Source: Timema cristinae
Taxonomy: Eukaryota; Arthropoda; Insecta; Phasmatodea; Timematidae
Length of the DNA: 64,000 nucleotides
Assembly (NCBI GenBank): GCA_039000515.1
Contig: JBCFYV010000012.1
Span: 112,181,883-112,245,882, forward strand
Direction: 5' to 3'
Shown piece after piece: positions 47,141 to 59,104 of this stretch. Under the pieces are notes generated by a model that searched no databases, had not been told where the DNA came from, and was given only the letters and a program-made list of their open reading frames with translations. The position numbers were made by a program, and so were the translations under genes. How positions within the stretch are numbered: the stretch's first letter is position 1; each line of letters begins with the position of its first letter.

Positions 47141-47689
47141 ATTTTAATTTCCTTTATTATAGTGCTGGCCAACAGTCGTAAGACCTATAACAGTCCAGCA
47201 CTGAAAAGTACACAATTACCTTAAAATATAAATATTTACACGAGAAAATAAGATAAGCAATAATAGCTAAATAATTTTATATATTGTTGAATAGTTAAAA
47301 AAAAAATAGTAATTAATAATGATAAGAATAAAAAATAGCAATAATAACAAATGACTAAAGAATGATTACAAGCGGTAACAATATGCAAAAAATAAATCAG
47401 AATATTGTAAAATTTAGATATTATTGGCAGAACCTCTACATGAAAAATTATTGATATGGGATTTCCTTAAATAACTCTCTAAGTTTAGCTTTCTGTTTAT
47501 GATAAAAGTTGAATTCGACAAATCTAGAATTGGCGCTATGGATACAATGACCTATAGGGCTCATCTTATAAGAGCTATTGAGAAATAATAATAACTAAAA
47601 AATATCTTGGTCAATAGCATCTGGGACCAGTTCAGAGTTCTTCAATACTTTTAGTTGACCAATCAAACCATTAAACAAGAGGAGAGGAG
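47141..47689. other. intergenic DNA, no gene seen
   Basis: AT-rich DNA with many aata/ataa runs; no coding or matched repeat. Confidence 0.5.
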
Positions 47690-47885
47690 ACCTGCTTAGG
47701 TGTTCAAATAGTCTAAGGTGTCACTTTCAAAATGGATTAATGATGAGGAAATCAGTGTTTGAATTCTAGTTGGGTGTATTGAGGGTTTTTTTCCTAAATA
47801 ATTTTCCACTTTTGTTCTATGCAAAGGTGAATACACTTCATTTAAACTCAACCTTTCTTATACCTAACACATTAGTGTAACTAAT
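47690..47885 (+). mobile_element. SINE family A, decayed
   Basis: Head 'ttcaaatagtctaaggtgtc', B-box-like tgtttgaattctagttgggt, then 'atgcaaaggtgaatacactt' and 'cacattagtgtaactaatt'. It stops at the neighbouring TIR element. Confidence 0.7.
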
Positions 47886-47888
47886 TCC

Positions 47889-48262
47889 AGGGCTGTGAAG
47901 TCAGTACGTCAAGCTTCCAACTCGAGCTCCTTTTTTCTTCTGTCCGACTCTGACTTCAGAAATAGCTTAAAGTATTTTAATTAGTAATAAAATATTAACT
48001 GAAGTGAAATGCTCCAAAACAGACTACTTCATGGGAAGCTTCTATGACATTGTGAATTTAGATTTGAATACAATTGTCAATCCAATTAGAAATATCGATC
48101 CCAAAGAATAAAAAAAAGTATAAAAGTAAAATGATTTACTTTACATAGATTGTTATAATATTATAAGTTTTTATTTTGAGCCAGAGTTGGAGTTAGCACA
48201 CTTTTACTGACTCCGACTCCACCCAAAATAATAGTTTCCGACTCTTACTCCACAGCTCTAAT
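47889..48262 (+). mobile_element. TIR element with CAGGGCTGTG(G/A)AGTC termini, copy 1
   Basis: The left end cagggctgtgaagtcagt and right end ccgactcttactccacagct form imperfect terminal inverted repeats. The interior has the repeated theme 'gactccgactccaccc' and gagccagagttggagttagc. There is no open frame. A second copy lies inverted at 48880-49240. Confidence 0.78.
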
Positions 48263-48275
48263 TAGTTCATACTGT

Positions 48276-48612
48276 GGCCTGTTTCATAAAAATCATTATC
48301 ATCATCATCATCATGATCATGATCATGAAAAGCTTCCAGGCACTGGCTGGGTCTATTTGGAACGTAAGCCTCTCCCCGTCCTCCCACCACCTCTCTACCT
48401 CCACCTTGGCCTAGTCCTCTCCTCCACACTCCTCCTTACTCCCTTCAGCCATCTGTCCCTTGGTCTTCCTCTCCTCCCCTCCCCTCCATATCCAACATCT
48501 TCTTAGGCATCCTTTCCCCCTCCATTCTTCTTATATGTCCTAACCACCTTAATCGTTCCTTCTCTCTCCTGTCCTGTCCTTTACTCTTACTCTCCCATAT
48601 CTCATCCTGTTA
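48276..48612 (-). pseudogene. non-LTR retrotransposon 3' end with (ATG)n/(ATC)n tail
   Basis: On the minus strand a purine-rich coding remnant reads toward the left and ends in ASAWKLFM-like codons followed by an ATG/GAT microsatellite (plus-strand atcatc/atgatc at 48292-48333). This is a typical 3' end of a LINE with a microsatellite tail. The retrotransposon family is not determined. Confidence 0.6.
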
Positions 48613-48879
48613 AATTTTGTCCCACATTTAATAAATATACAAGTCTAAAATTTACTATTTACAAGTGAATGTTTTACATTTGTAGCTATAAACGGTTTCA
48701 TAAAGACAATTGTTTGACTTGTAAATTTTAGGTCAATTATAGAAAATATTAATAAGTCAGCTGTTTTATTTACAAGTGAAATATTAATTTATCCTCTTTA
48801 ATGTCCATTGTTATAGCAGCAAAAAGTACACAAAGAATTTTAAAATGATTTTGTACATTTGCAGTCAGGGTTACCAGGA
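48613..48879. repeat. acttgtaa-rich MITE-like DNA
   Basis: Contains tttacaagtgaatgttttac and 'ggtttcataaagacaattgt', repeated themes of the element at 50690-50895. Possibly a decayed copy interrupted by the LINE end next to it. Confidence 0.5.
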
Positions 48880-49240
48880 GATCTGTAGTGTTCAAGTCGT
48901 TGAGTTGGAAGACATTTTGGGTGGAGTTAGAGTTGGTAAAAATGTATTAACTCTTACTCTGGCTTCAAAATTAAAACTTGTAGTATTATAACAATATATG
49001 GTAAATTATATCTTATTATAATTTAATACGTTTTTATTCATTTGGACCAATATTTGTATTTTGGATTTATATATTTATTCAAATAAACATTCACAATGCC
49101 AAATAAGCTTCCCATGAAGACATTTTACTGCAGTAAATGTGTTATTACTAATTAATGTACTTTAGCCATTTCTGAAAATATCAGATTCAAACACTAAGAA
49201 AATAGAGGAATTAGGAGTCGGATTCGAAGGCCAGGCTACC
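48880..49240 (-). mobile_element. TIR element with CAGGGCTGTG(G/A)AGTC termini, copy 2
   Basis: Inverted relative to 47889-48262. It shares tgggtggagttagagttggt and 'actcttactctggcttcaaa', then the AT-rich interior, and ends with aggagtcggattcgaagg. Ends are decayed. Confidence 0.7.
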
Positions 49241-49584
49241 ACATGTACTCTTATCCCCAGACATATCCTCTTTTTAAGACATAAAATATAGCGATGGGTG
49301 GATTGTGTTTAAAAAGCGAAATTTTCTGGGTTTTTAACTAAAGATATTGCCAATATCTGAAAATATAGTGACATGGCTAGAGAGTATTTCAGATTGTGTT
49401 TGTTAGATTTTGAAAGGTCCTCATTGTCTGTCTGTAGTGATAACAGTGCAATCTAATTGTTTTCTTGAGGCTTCCATAGGTAGCGCTAGAAAATTATTCT
49501 TCCCCTTTTTTATCAAGCTTATTTTATTTTAATAGATAGTGTAATCATGTCACATGTGCTATTAATTATTTTGTAAGTTTTTAT
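49241..49584. other. intergenic DNA, no gene seen
   Basis: No gene or repeat recognised. Confidence 0.45.
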
Positions 49585-49835
49585 TAAAGCACAAATCTTA
49601 CTACCCATTTGGGTTATGCACTAATTATACTTATGGGCTAGGGATAAGGAAGGTTTAATTCAAAGGAAGTATACCCACATCTGTGTGTGGGAAGAGTGGG
49701 AAAATATTTATAGAAAAAAAACCTTTAGTAAACCCAACTGGGATTGAAACCTTATCTCCCAATCTTCGGAAGTCTAGTCTGTTGCGAGAGTAGCGCCTTA
49801 GACCATGCGGCCACCGAAGTGGGTGTAAGTAGTTT
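49585..49835 (-). mobile_element. SINE family A, full length
   Basis: The minus strand shows a tRNA-like head 'ggtggccgcatggtctaagg', cgctactctcgcaacagact, 'attgggagataaggtttcaa' tcccagttggg, then 'cacagatgtgggtatacttc' and a tail ending at the aagcacaaatcttactaccc complement. The head is unusually complete (A box present). Confidence 0.82.
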
Positions 49836-50689
49836 AAACAAATTATTCCACCAAGGATTAAATAGTCAAAAAGGGCAGACAAGGGTTACCATATTTGATG
49901 GAACAAGAAAGAGATACAGGGAAACAATTGTTAAGTTTCCTCAGAAGTACATGAATACTGTGATTTCTTATTCCTAAGATTTAGGGGAAGGGAGGAAGTT
50001 ATCTAAGTCTAATAATCATAGGAAAACATAAAAAAAAATCAAAACAAATAAACCTCTTTGACAAAAAGCTCCTGCCATGTCCTGCTTGCTTACCTCGTTT
50101 TTTGTTGACTTTGGATCGTTAAACACTAGTGTAAAAGGGATTTCGGCAATACACTTATTGAGTCTGTTAGTATTTATACTCCTTTTTACAAAAGAAAAGA
50201 GTCGTTATATTGAAACATTTCTACTTATATAATTTTATAAACTGTAACAGTCTGGTATAGTTATTATTTTTCGGTTGCTTATGTTTTCCTAATTCCCATT
50301 GATTGAAATTACTTACTATGACATTTCATTGCAAACCGTTCCTTTTGCAGTAAGGAACTACAATACAACATGACAATCGACATGTTACTACTCCGACTCA
50401 CGACAAGCGGGTACGACTTTATGTAGACCAGCCTTTAACTTCTATAATCACTTAGTCTCCTAACCTCAATAATCACCTTGTCTCGTAACCTAAATAATCA
50501 CCTTGTCTCTTAACCCTATAATTACCTTGTCTATCCTTGTCGACACCCTCTTAAGTCTATAAACATAATGCACTAGTTGTTTAAAATGTTCATACAGTTT
50601 AAAATAGTATACTGAGCTAATTATATTTGAATAACCCATTAAAATCGCACTTGCAAAATATTGTATGTTGCCCATCTGCCGAGACTTGT
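49836..50689. other. upstream/intronic DNA of the zinc-finger gene, no exon seen
   Basis: Includes three short repeats of 'ataatcaccttgtctc(g/t)taacc' at 50445-50530. No open frame with a protein-like composition. Confidence 0.45.
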
Positions 50690-50897
50690 AGAAAATATTC
50701 ATTGATTTACAAGTGCTTGTAAATTACAAGTATCTTTATGAAACCAAACTATAAACTTACTTGTAAAAACAGTTGTAAATTTCAAAATTTCCTTTGTAGA
50801 TCTAATTATACTTATTACTTGTAATGTTCTGAAACATAGTTTTATTATTTCTTACAAGTTGAATTGTAGACTTGTAGCTTTATAAAACAGGTCCCTG
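50690..50897. mobile_element. MITE-like element rich in (t)tacaagt
   Basis: Dense, partly palindromic acttgtaa/ttacaagt words run up to tttataaaacaggtccc on the right. The same terminal theme (ggcctgtttcataaaa) occurs at 48280. A left terminus (about 50690) is not clear. Confidence 0.5.
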
Positions 50898-51069
50898 GTT
50901 TGTAGATACAATAAAAAACATTTAAAAAAATATAATTAAGAGGGAAAGAAAATTTATGTGGATTAAGCATGATTGAGAATAGAACCTGGGACTCTTACCT
51001 TTTATTTTGTATTAAATATTGCCAATGAAATTCCTAGCAAAATGGCTTTACAAAATGTTTTGTTTGTAG

Positions 51070-53438
51070 ATGGCGCCATCGAGCGTGGAGCTGTCCCACA
51101 AGCTGTCATGTTGCATCTGTGACGAGAACCTGGAGACAATTGGTACCTTGCACTACCACCAGATGTTCAGCCACACAACAGAAGAGCTTTCTCTCGCAGT
51201 GCTATCTCTAAAGGGACTTGGGCTAGTCCTTGAAGAATCAACTGAAGTTGAGAGCTTACTTTTGAGGAACAGCTTGGCAAAGTACCCTCATTTTATTCTT
51301 GGTCAAGACAAAGCTCGAAATAGTGACAGTGAATCCACGATGACAGCGGAGTCAAGCTCGACCCCACCAAGTTCTATAGAGAACACCAACAATGAGAAAG
51401 TGAACATAAATAATAGAGTTATTCCCATTAAAAGTACTTCTCACAATATTAAAACCTCTAAAATTTCTGTAGCATTGAGAATACAAAAATTAAAAGAAAA
51501 ATTAGACAAGAAAAAGGGTGAGCGTTCAAAAGGTCCTATTCCAAAATCTGCCAACATTAAAACACTTTCCAAAAACCATACTAATATGTGTGAAAAAACT
51601 CCCGAACACCAAGGGAACAGTCTCACGACTCAGAGCCGCAGTCAGGTCTTGAGTGACAAAACAAGCAATGACTCAAATATACACAAGAATTTAAAATTTA
51701 AAAGCAAGAAGGATATGAAAGATTTCAAAATACAACCCTTGGTCAATGGGGGTAGTGAGCAAGTAAAAGCTGACAAGGGTAACACCATTAAAAGCTGTAC
51801 AAATTTATCACCTGATAAAATAAAGCTTAAAATCAAAAACGGTAAGAGATCCATAAAACGGACACTGAACAACAACAATTCATTTGAAACAAAAAATAGA
51901 AAGTTAGTTAGAAATAATCTAGGTATCCGTCCTTTAGTGCAGAATTCTCTTCAGATGGAGTGTTACAATGATTCTGAGAGTAGTGATCTTGAATCAGGTC
52001 CATCTTGTAGTAATGAGGGGAATGGTTCTCAGAGCGAGATTAGTAACTTGTTCACTCCCAACTCCACCACAAGTTTACTGTCTCCAGACAATTCTCCACA
52101 CCCTGAAAGACACATTCAAGCCATCATTACGAGGTTACCTAATGTGATATTACCTCAAGATGACTCTAAGCTGGGAAGACATTCCAAAAGAAAAAAACAA
52201 CAGACACCGAGACGGCTAGTGAACAATGACTACCTGTTGCCATCTCCTGTGGCATGGCATCACCAGCCCACGGTTCGATACAATTATGGAGTAAAACGGG
52301 AACCTCAAAGCGATGAAGAAAGAAATGAGCAGGAAGTAATGCAAGACTACTTCATCCCTCGCATCGAAATGAAAGGTGTGGGAGAAACATTAGATATTGG
52401 TTGTGGGACGACGGCATTAGACCTTACTGAAAAAGAGGTTCAGACAGTTAATAGCATCACACCATCTTCAGAGAAAGCTGTTCAAAGTGACATACCAATG
52501 ACCAATGGTAACGGCAACTTGCAAACCCAGAACAAATCAAAATCACCCAAATTCGGTAAATATACTGAGTGTAACTCATCGACCAAAAAATTAGTATCGT
52601 TTCGTAAAGCAAAGGTAAGGAGACGTCGAAGTGCTCAAAAGATCATCAAATCCGATTATAAATCAGACACAAGTCCTGTAACAAAACGTGAGGTATTCAC
52701 GCCAATACCATGTGAAAATCTTGATAACATTGACATTTCATCCTCAGTGTTCTATGCCACTAGAAATATTTTAGAGGCAGTGGATGAAGTAAAGAAGGAA
52801 ATTGACACAAAAGATTTGATGAAGATCTATCCGCTGGGATGACGGATCGAAGGTTTTTTTGTGAGCCTTGTGGAAAGGGCTATACAAAGAAGTCCCACTT
52901 GGAGCGTCATCTTAGAGTCCATACAGGAGAACGGCCATTCTGCTGTCCATATTGCGAGAAGCGATTCGCTGTTCGATCCATCTTGAAGCAGCATGTCCGT
53001 ATTCACACTGGAGAAAAACCTTATAGCTGTTTGGTGTGCTCACAACGTTTCCCACAGAAATCCGGACTCATGACCCACATGATGCTTCACACTGGCAAAC
53101 CTTTCAAGTGTGAAGTTCCCCAGTGTGGCAAAGCATTTGTATCAAATCACAAGCTCTTGCAACACCTGCGTTGCCATGATGGTCATCGGGCCCACACATG
53201 CCAGGTCTGTCGATCAAATTTCTTCACAGAGGGAGCTCTAAATGATCATTACAAAGTACACGCTCGCAAACATTCTCTACACAGATGTATGATTTGTAAA
53301 GCTAGTTTCATGATGGAAGCTGAGCTCAAACAACATCTTGATGAACATATGGCAAATCTTATTATTGAAGATAAAACTGAGAAATTTGAAGGTAAAACTG
53401 GGAAATTTGAAGGTAATGACACAAAAGACTGTTGTTAA
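51070..53438 (+). CDS. C2H2 zinc-finger protein, seven fingers, probable transcription factor
   Basis: An exon begins after a ttttgtttgtag acceptor, directly at an ATG. Residues 14-35 form one finger (CCIC ... HYHQMFSH, C-x2-C-x12-H-x4-H). A long Ser/Lys/Asn-rich linker follows. It carries VKREPQSDEE (about residue 408; sumoylation consensus next to acidic/phosphorylatable residues) and TALDLTEKE (about 449; CtBP-type motif ALDLT), hinting at repression. The first frame stops at 52842. The next starts at 52839 and encodes six clustered fingers (Cys/His at 8-28, 36-56, 64-84, 91-113, 121-141, 150-170 of that frame), with TGERPF and TGEKPY linkers. The fifth finger overall has C-x4-C. The two halves are clearly one protein (~790 residues) broken by an apparent -1 base near 52809-52812. 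Family orthologue not recognised. Confidence 0.85.
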
Positions 53439-56119
53439 GTTTATAGCATTTAAATATTATAAAGAGGCATTTAATTTATGATGCATTGTTTGAAACTGTG
53501 ACACTGAAATTCTATTATTTGTATTTATTTTCTTATGTAAGCCAATATTTCAGTAATATTCTAAATGATAAAAGCTTACTGTCTATAAACTGCCATTTTC
53601 AACTGACATGATAGTGTTTGTCAATAATGAATCAAAAGCTTATCAATATGATTGGGCAATATATTTATATGTTGACTACTTCTGTGATGACACACACATC
53701 CAGTGATATGTTTAGGGAACTAAAAATGTCTCTTGACTTATTTTTATAAAGAAAATTTGATACAATTTCACTCTATGCCTATGTGATGTATAACAAAGTT
53801 TTTTTTAGTCATAATATTATTCCATCATTTCATTAACAAATGAAGGAACTAAAATAATTATAATTTGTTTTTGATTGCTTTTAAAATAATATGTATTTAA
53901 CCCATTGAACATAATTAAATAGATACAATATGTTTCTAAGACATGTCACAAGCTTGGATTGATGTTTGTATATTTTTATTAGCTCCAAACTAAGATGGGT
54001 GGTTATATTTTTCTTAATGCTTAACCTCAACCTTAATTTAGCTGGCAAGGCTCATGGGGAAGTTCATTGGCCATTTTGGCAGTAAATGTCAGTCTAGTTT
54101 CAAAAGTGGGGCTAACTTTAATTGTTACTTAAACTCCAATTAAGGGGTTACTAATATTTAATTCAGTAGAAAGAAGCTTTAAATAGATATAAGAAATAAT
54201 CTAAGCCCCAACTGAAGTGTATATTTAAGATAAAATTAACGTAAAATTATATTTTAATAAAATATAGGTTCTTTGAAAAAAATATGTTGGATGGATGTGT
54301 TGGAAATAAACAAGGATGTTTTCATCACTTCACAAATTGATGTAGTGGCATGTTGAGCTAATACGTATCAACATTAATGTTGTAGGGAATTAATTTTAGC
54401 TATGACATATCTCTCAATTATAAAGGAATCTATTTTCTATTGAAACAGAGTGTATGCTTTATATTTGAAAAATGTATCACACACAGTGATACAAACCTGA
54501 AACCTTTGGCTTAACACACCGCTGATGTAACAACAGAAACTCTCCATACTCACCCATAGAGCCTATAAAGTATACTTCTTGGTGTACTGGCCGAGGGCAC
54601 AAAATAAACTCTTTCAAGTTAAATAAATGTCATGATAGAAAGGCTTTATCTAACCCACCAAAAGCCAAAACTTGTCTTTATAGTTCCATAGTGAAAACTC
54701 TTTGTTTGTTTAAGTTAAAGACAGGGGATTATGGGGGTTGAATGAAAATATTAAGTAGGACCTAAAAGATTATGGTAAACTCATATCCACTTAAAATCAA
54801 AGACCTTAAAAATTTTTTTTTTATAATTTCAAATCCAAATTTAAATCTTTAAAAATACACACATAGAACCTACACTTTGTTTACCTTGAAAGTTAGCAAC
54901 CACCCCTTGATATATTACACGATGGCCCTTTCTTATAAGCAATAGTGGAAATGTTCAATATCAGTTTGCTACTTTTCAAAGTAAACAGGATGTACAAATT
55001 TACTAAAAATAAAAATATTGAAAAGTTATTTAACAGAAAAGGGAAACTTTGTTTTTGTGTAAGGAATTAGAATGAATCAAATCTCTTGATTAAGGTTCGA
55101 CAACAGTGAACGTTTATTTCTATGTTTATTTGTCTTGTTTATTACCTTACACTATAGAACCAAGAGGATATTTTTTTGACTGAAATATTTCTATACATTT
55201 TTATTTTGCACATTTTGGTATTTTATTTTTTATTCAAAAGAAACAAAAATGCCAGGTTTTCATAGTATTATTAAAATTATTTTACTGGTTATGTAAAATT
55301 GTGAATTTAAGTGGAAGCTTCCAGAGTATGATTCAAGATTTTTTTTTTTAAATCTTGAATATTATAGGATTTAATAAATCAAAAGATTTGAGCTTCCTAG
55401 CATTGCTTAAATTTGATGAATATGAACTTTATTGTACATTATACGCACATAAATATAACCACTTAAAGTTCTGCAAAGGTTAGTAAATAAGTTCTATTAA
55501 GTCAGAAATTGTAATAAATATCTAATACACAAACAGATGGATATTATCTTGTTTAGCCACCATTTTATCAATAGTTCCCGCTAAATCCATAAGACTTTTG
55601 CTTCCCAGTTTGTACAAACCACATGGCCCCTTGTCCTTGTATAGGCCTACATATTATAAATGACACATTCCATATATTTTAAGAATACAACAAGCTCATC
55701 ATTTGATCTATCACATAACCTCAAAACTCATTCATAGAAATTATTAAAACACATTTCTTAAGGACACATTTTTCAAATATAGTGCCACACAGGAGGATTG
55801 TATATTTTTCAAATAACTGTCGGTGATTTTGTTAATTTGGTACAACTCTCTTGTTTTCTTTCATTTAATTTAGTAACAAACATAAAACAAGTTAAAAAAA
55901 AAGACCACTAGTTAATGTGTACATTCTAAAGGGTATATATTAAAAAAAAAATTTTTTTGGCACTACGTCTTACTACTTTATTTCAATCTTGTTCACTGGA
56001 AGTATATTTCAACAATATCCTTGCAGTAGCACACTAAAATAATGAGAATTAAAAAAAAAAACTTGCTGCCACACACCAAATTACACTTACAATATTCTTT
56101 CTTGTTTTATCGTCATCGG
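53439..56119 (+). other. 3' UTR and downstream AT-rich DNA of the zinc-finger gene
   Basis: No coding signal after the stop. The first AATAAA is at 54256-54261, with others near 54306 and 54600, so the 3' end cannot be fixed from sequence. A decayed SINE tail complement (ggcactacgtcttactactt) lies at about 55958-55978. Confidence 0.45.
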
Positions 56120-56480
56120 ATAGCTTTTAATGAAATTCTCACCAACTTTTTCCACACTTCCCCATCCTTGCAAACTCCCTTCCTTCAACAACATCCATAC
56201 ACTGAGATATACATGTCTTTTCTTTTAACTCTTAATATTTCTATTTTTCATACATTCATCTACAACATTTAGCCACATATTGCATAGCATACTCCTTCCT
56301 TTTGATCCACACACTCTACCTTCATATATTTGCTTCCTCACTCGATCCACACTCATCCTCGCACCATGCCTAAACTAACGTAGCACACTTCTCTCACATT
56401 GACCTATTGGATTCCCTTTCAAACCACACTACTTTTGAGCCCATTCATTATTGACCCTGTCCATACGAATTTTTCCACAC
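56120..56480 (-). pseudogene. LINE reverse-transcriptase 3' fragment
   Basis: About 360 bp match the 3' part of the LINE at 59105-60330: minus-strand remnants of a RWFxHxARM...DRxxKQIYEG type C-terminal segment, in broken frames, ending in 'tggaaaaagttggtgagaat'. No 5' part is present. Confidence 0.75.
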
Positions 56481-58036
56481 ATATTTGAGATTATTAATTA
56501 TTTTATTTAACATGTAATATGTGTTATTCAGAATGTCATTTAAATACTCTTGATCAAGGTAAACAAAGACAATAAAAAAACAAATTATTTTAATGCACCA
56601 GTTGAAAAACACTTTGGTAGACTAGAATAAAATATTGTTTTAAGATGCTTACCATACTAAACTCTCCAGTGATGCATTTAAATTGGTTACAAATAATTTT
56701 GTTTCATATATATTTTCTTCAATTAATAACCCTCTTACCCCCATGGTTAATTTAATACTGGCTATCAACTGATTTTGAGCAATTATGAATGGTCTCATCC
56801 TATTTTAAACATTATATATACCTGATAATTGTTTCACAAATGGCCTTTATAGATGAACTTCTAATATTGTTCTTGGTGTAATATGTCATTTTGAAAATGA
56901 TTTGTTAGTGTTATTGTTAAGAAATGGTGAGAAAATGACACGTTTGTTTGGTAGAAGTTGTCTGGCTGAATAATGATACCATTCTGAACTATTACCTATT
57001 CTTTGTACTTTCATAGAATTAAGTAAGCTTAGTATCCGATGTATATATATTTTTATAGATGTTTATTTCACTAACAATGGTAGTTTTTTTATTAGTTTTA
57101 TGAGACTATCTCAAATAACTTGTTAAATTTTGAAGTATGTTCATTATTTGGGTGATGGTTAGTTTAATAGTTTGATATTACTTTTATTAAAACTTTTATA
57201 TGAATCAAGAAACGTCGATAAAGACAATGAGATGTCATCTTTTGGTTTTCCAATTGTTTGGTTTTTACTAATACAAAACAACAATTCTGTTATTTAAAAG
57301 AAAATAAAGGAAATCGGGATGAGAACAAATAAAAATAAAAAACAAACATTGTATCACTCTTAAAAAGAAAACAACACAGCTCACTGCTTGACACCAAACA
57401 AAAGATTAGCGACTGCCAACTGAATTAAATCAATTGCTACCGTTCAATCATTTTATTAATTCTATCTGAACTCTTAAAAAGAGTGTGAAACTTGCAACCT
57501 AAAAGAGGAAACTAAAAAAAGTGAGTTCTGATAGAAGAAAACCTAATTTGAAATACTGGGTGGTAAAGATCAATTTATTTTAAGAGGCAGCTGTGAGCTA
57601 TGTTCCTTGTTTCATTGTAAAAAAAAATATTGTTTTTTATTTCCATTTTGTGTGTTTCTATCATTTCCTGTACCTTCTTCCTTATATAATATTAAATGTC
57701 AAAAAGAGTGAAAAGAGTTTTTCCTTAAGAGCTATTTTTTTACTTAAGAGTGATATGTTTTGAGCAAATCCCATCTTATACAAGTTATATATTCATCCAT
57801 TTAGCTTAAAGTATTTGTATAAAAGTCCAAATATGAAAATATGTCTTGTTAAAAGTATCTTGAACTGTTTGTAATCACTTTTAGACTAAATATGTGCCTT
57901 CATGTTGAAATATAACTAAAATGTATATCTTTTTTACATAAAAGCTTCTAATATAAAACTAACTTTTGTACAAAAAACCCATTGAATTTGAATGTTATTT
58001 TGAATGTTTTTTTGACAGTTTTTGATAACATGTTGA
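56481..58036. other. AT-rich intergenic DNA, no gene seen
   Basis: No coding signal or matched repeat. Confidence 0.5.
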
Positions 58037-58104
58037 AAAGTTTGATTATGTTAATGACATCCTTGACAGAAAAGTTTGATTACGTTAGTGACGTCCTTGA
58101 CAGA
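58037..58104. repeat. 34-bp tandem duplication
   Basis: The unit aaaagtttgattatgttaat, 'gacatccttgacag' occurs twice in a row with three substitutions. Confidence 0.88.
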
Positions 58105-58496
58105 AATCAATACTATATGATTGAAAATATTGTTTTTTTTGGATGTCTTTACTAATAGTTGTTTTTTTTAAAGATAAAACCTAATGTTTAAACAAATATG
58201 CAAAAAATTTGTATGGGAAAGAAAGATTATTTAGTAACAATTAAAAAAAAACACTTTTGCTTATGATATATATTTTCCTCTTTTTTAAATTAATGTTTTT
58301 TGCTTATTTTTACAAATTTTTCTTTGAGTTACATAAAGCTCTGTTTTAATTTTCATTCTTTGTGTTTTAATAATAACCATTTGAACCTGAAATGAATTAA
58401 ATTAAAAGAGTAAATATTATGTTTAAATTTGAAGCACTAAATATAAACTACTGATATTTGAATTAAAATTTATTTTCTCTGAATCAATATGTCTTA

Positions 58497-58660
58497 ACAC
58501 AACTGAAAATTCAACATCAGAATAATATTTTTAAACACCTAAATTAGGTATTAAACAACTGAATAGTCAACATTAAAGTTATGTTCATAAACACCTCAAT
58601 TAGCTAAAAGACAACTGAATAGTCATCATCAAAATTATGTTCTTTCTTAAATATCTTTAT
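58497..58660. repeat. degenerate tandem repeat, ~56-bp unit, 3 copies
   Basis: Units start with aacaactgaatagtcaacat-like sequence at about 58498, 58553 and 58608, and continue 'aaagttatgttcataaacac'. Divergence is moderate. Confidence 0.75.
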
Positions 58661-59104
58661 CAGGCAGTCATTTGATTAATTAAAGTGATCTGTTCTACAC
58701 TGAAAATGTGTTTTGACAAATTTCCAAACCACTTTTTTAAACACTTAGTCATATGATGAGTTCGAAATAATTTAAGTTAGAATAATATATATATATATTT
58801 TTTGTAAATCACATAACTTAACAATTAAAATTATCAAACCAAAGTTATAGTTTCTATTTTAAAACGCTTTTGAAAGTAAGTAAAAAACAAACACTAGACA
58901 CCTAGACCCAAGACTATCATTCCCCATGAGTACACCATCATAAAACCAAATTATAGGTAATTTATGTACAGAACTTGGGTTCTTATACAAGAAATTGAGT
59001 CACTTAGAGTGAAGCTCGAAGAATGAACATGCATACCTAATCATGCCTTTCTCGTTGCCATGTCATTGTGCAGACAGCTCAAAAACTACAACTTTGTACT
59101 TGAT
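58661..59104. other. AT-rich intergenic DNA, no gene seen
   Basis: Nothing recognised except an (AT)n run near 58785-58798. Confidence 0.45.

Noticed and set aside
51441..51878. Minus-strand frames of 61 and 78 codons
   Set aside because: They are antisense shadows of the zinc-finger coding exon.
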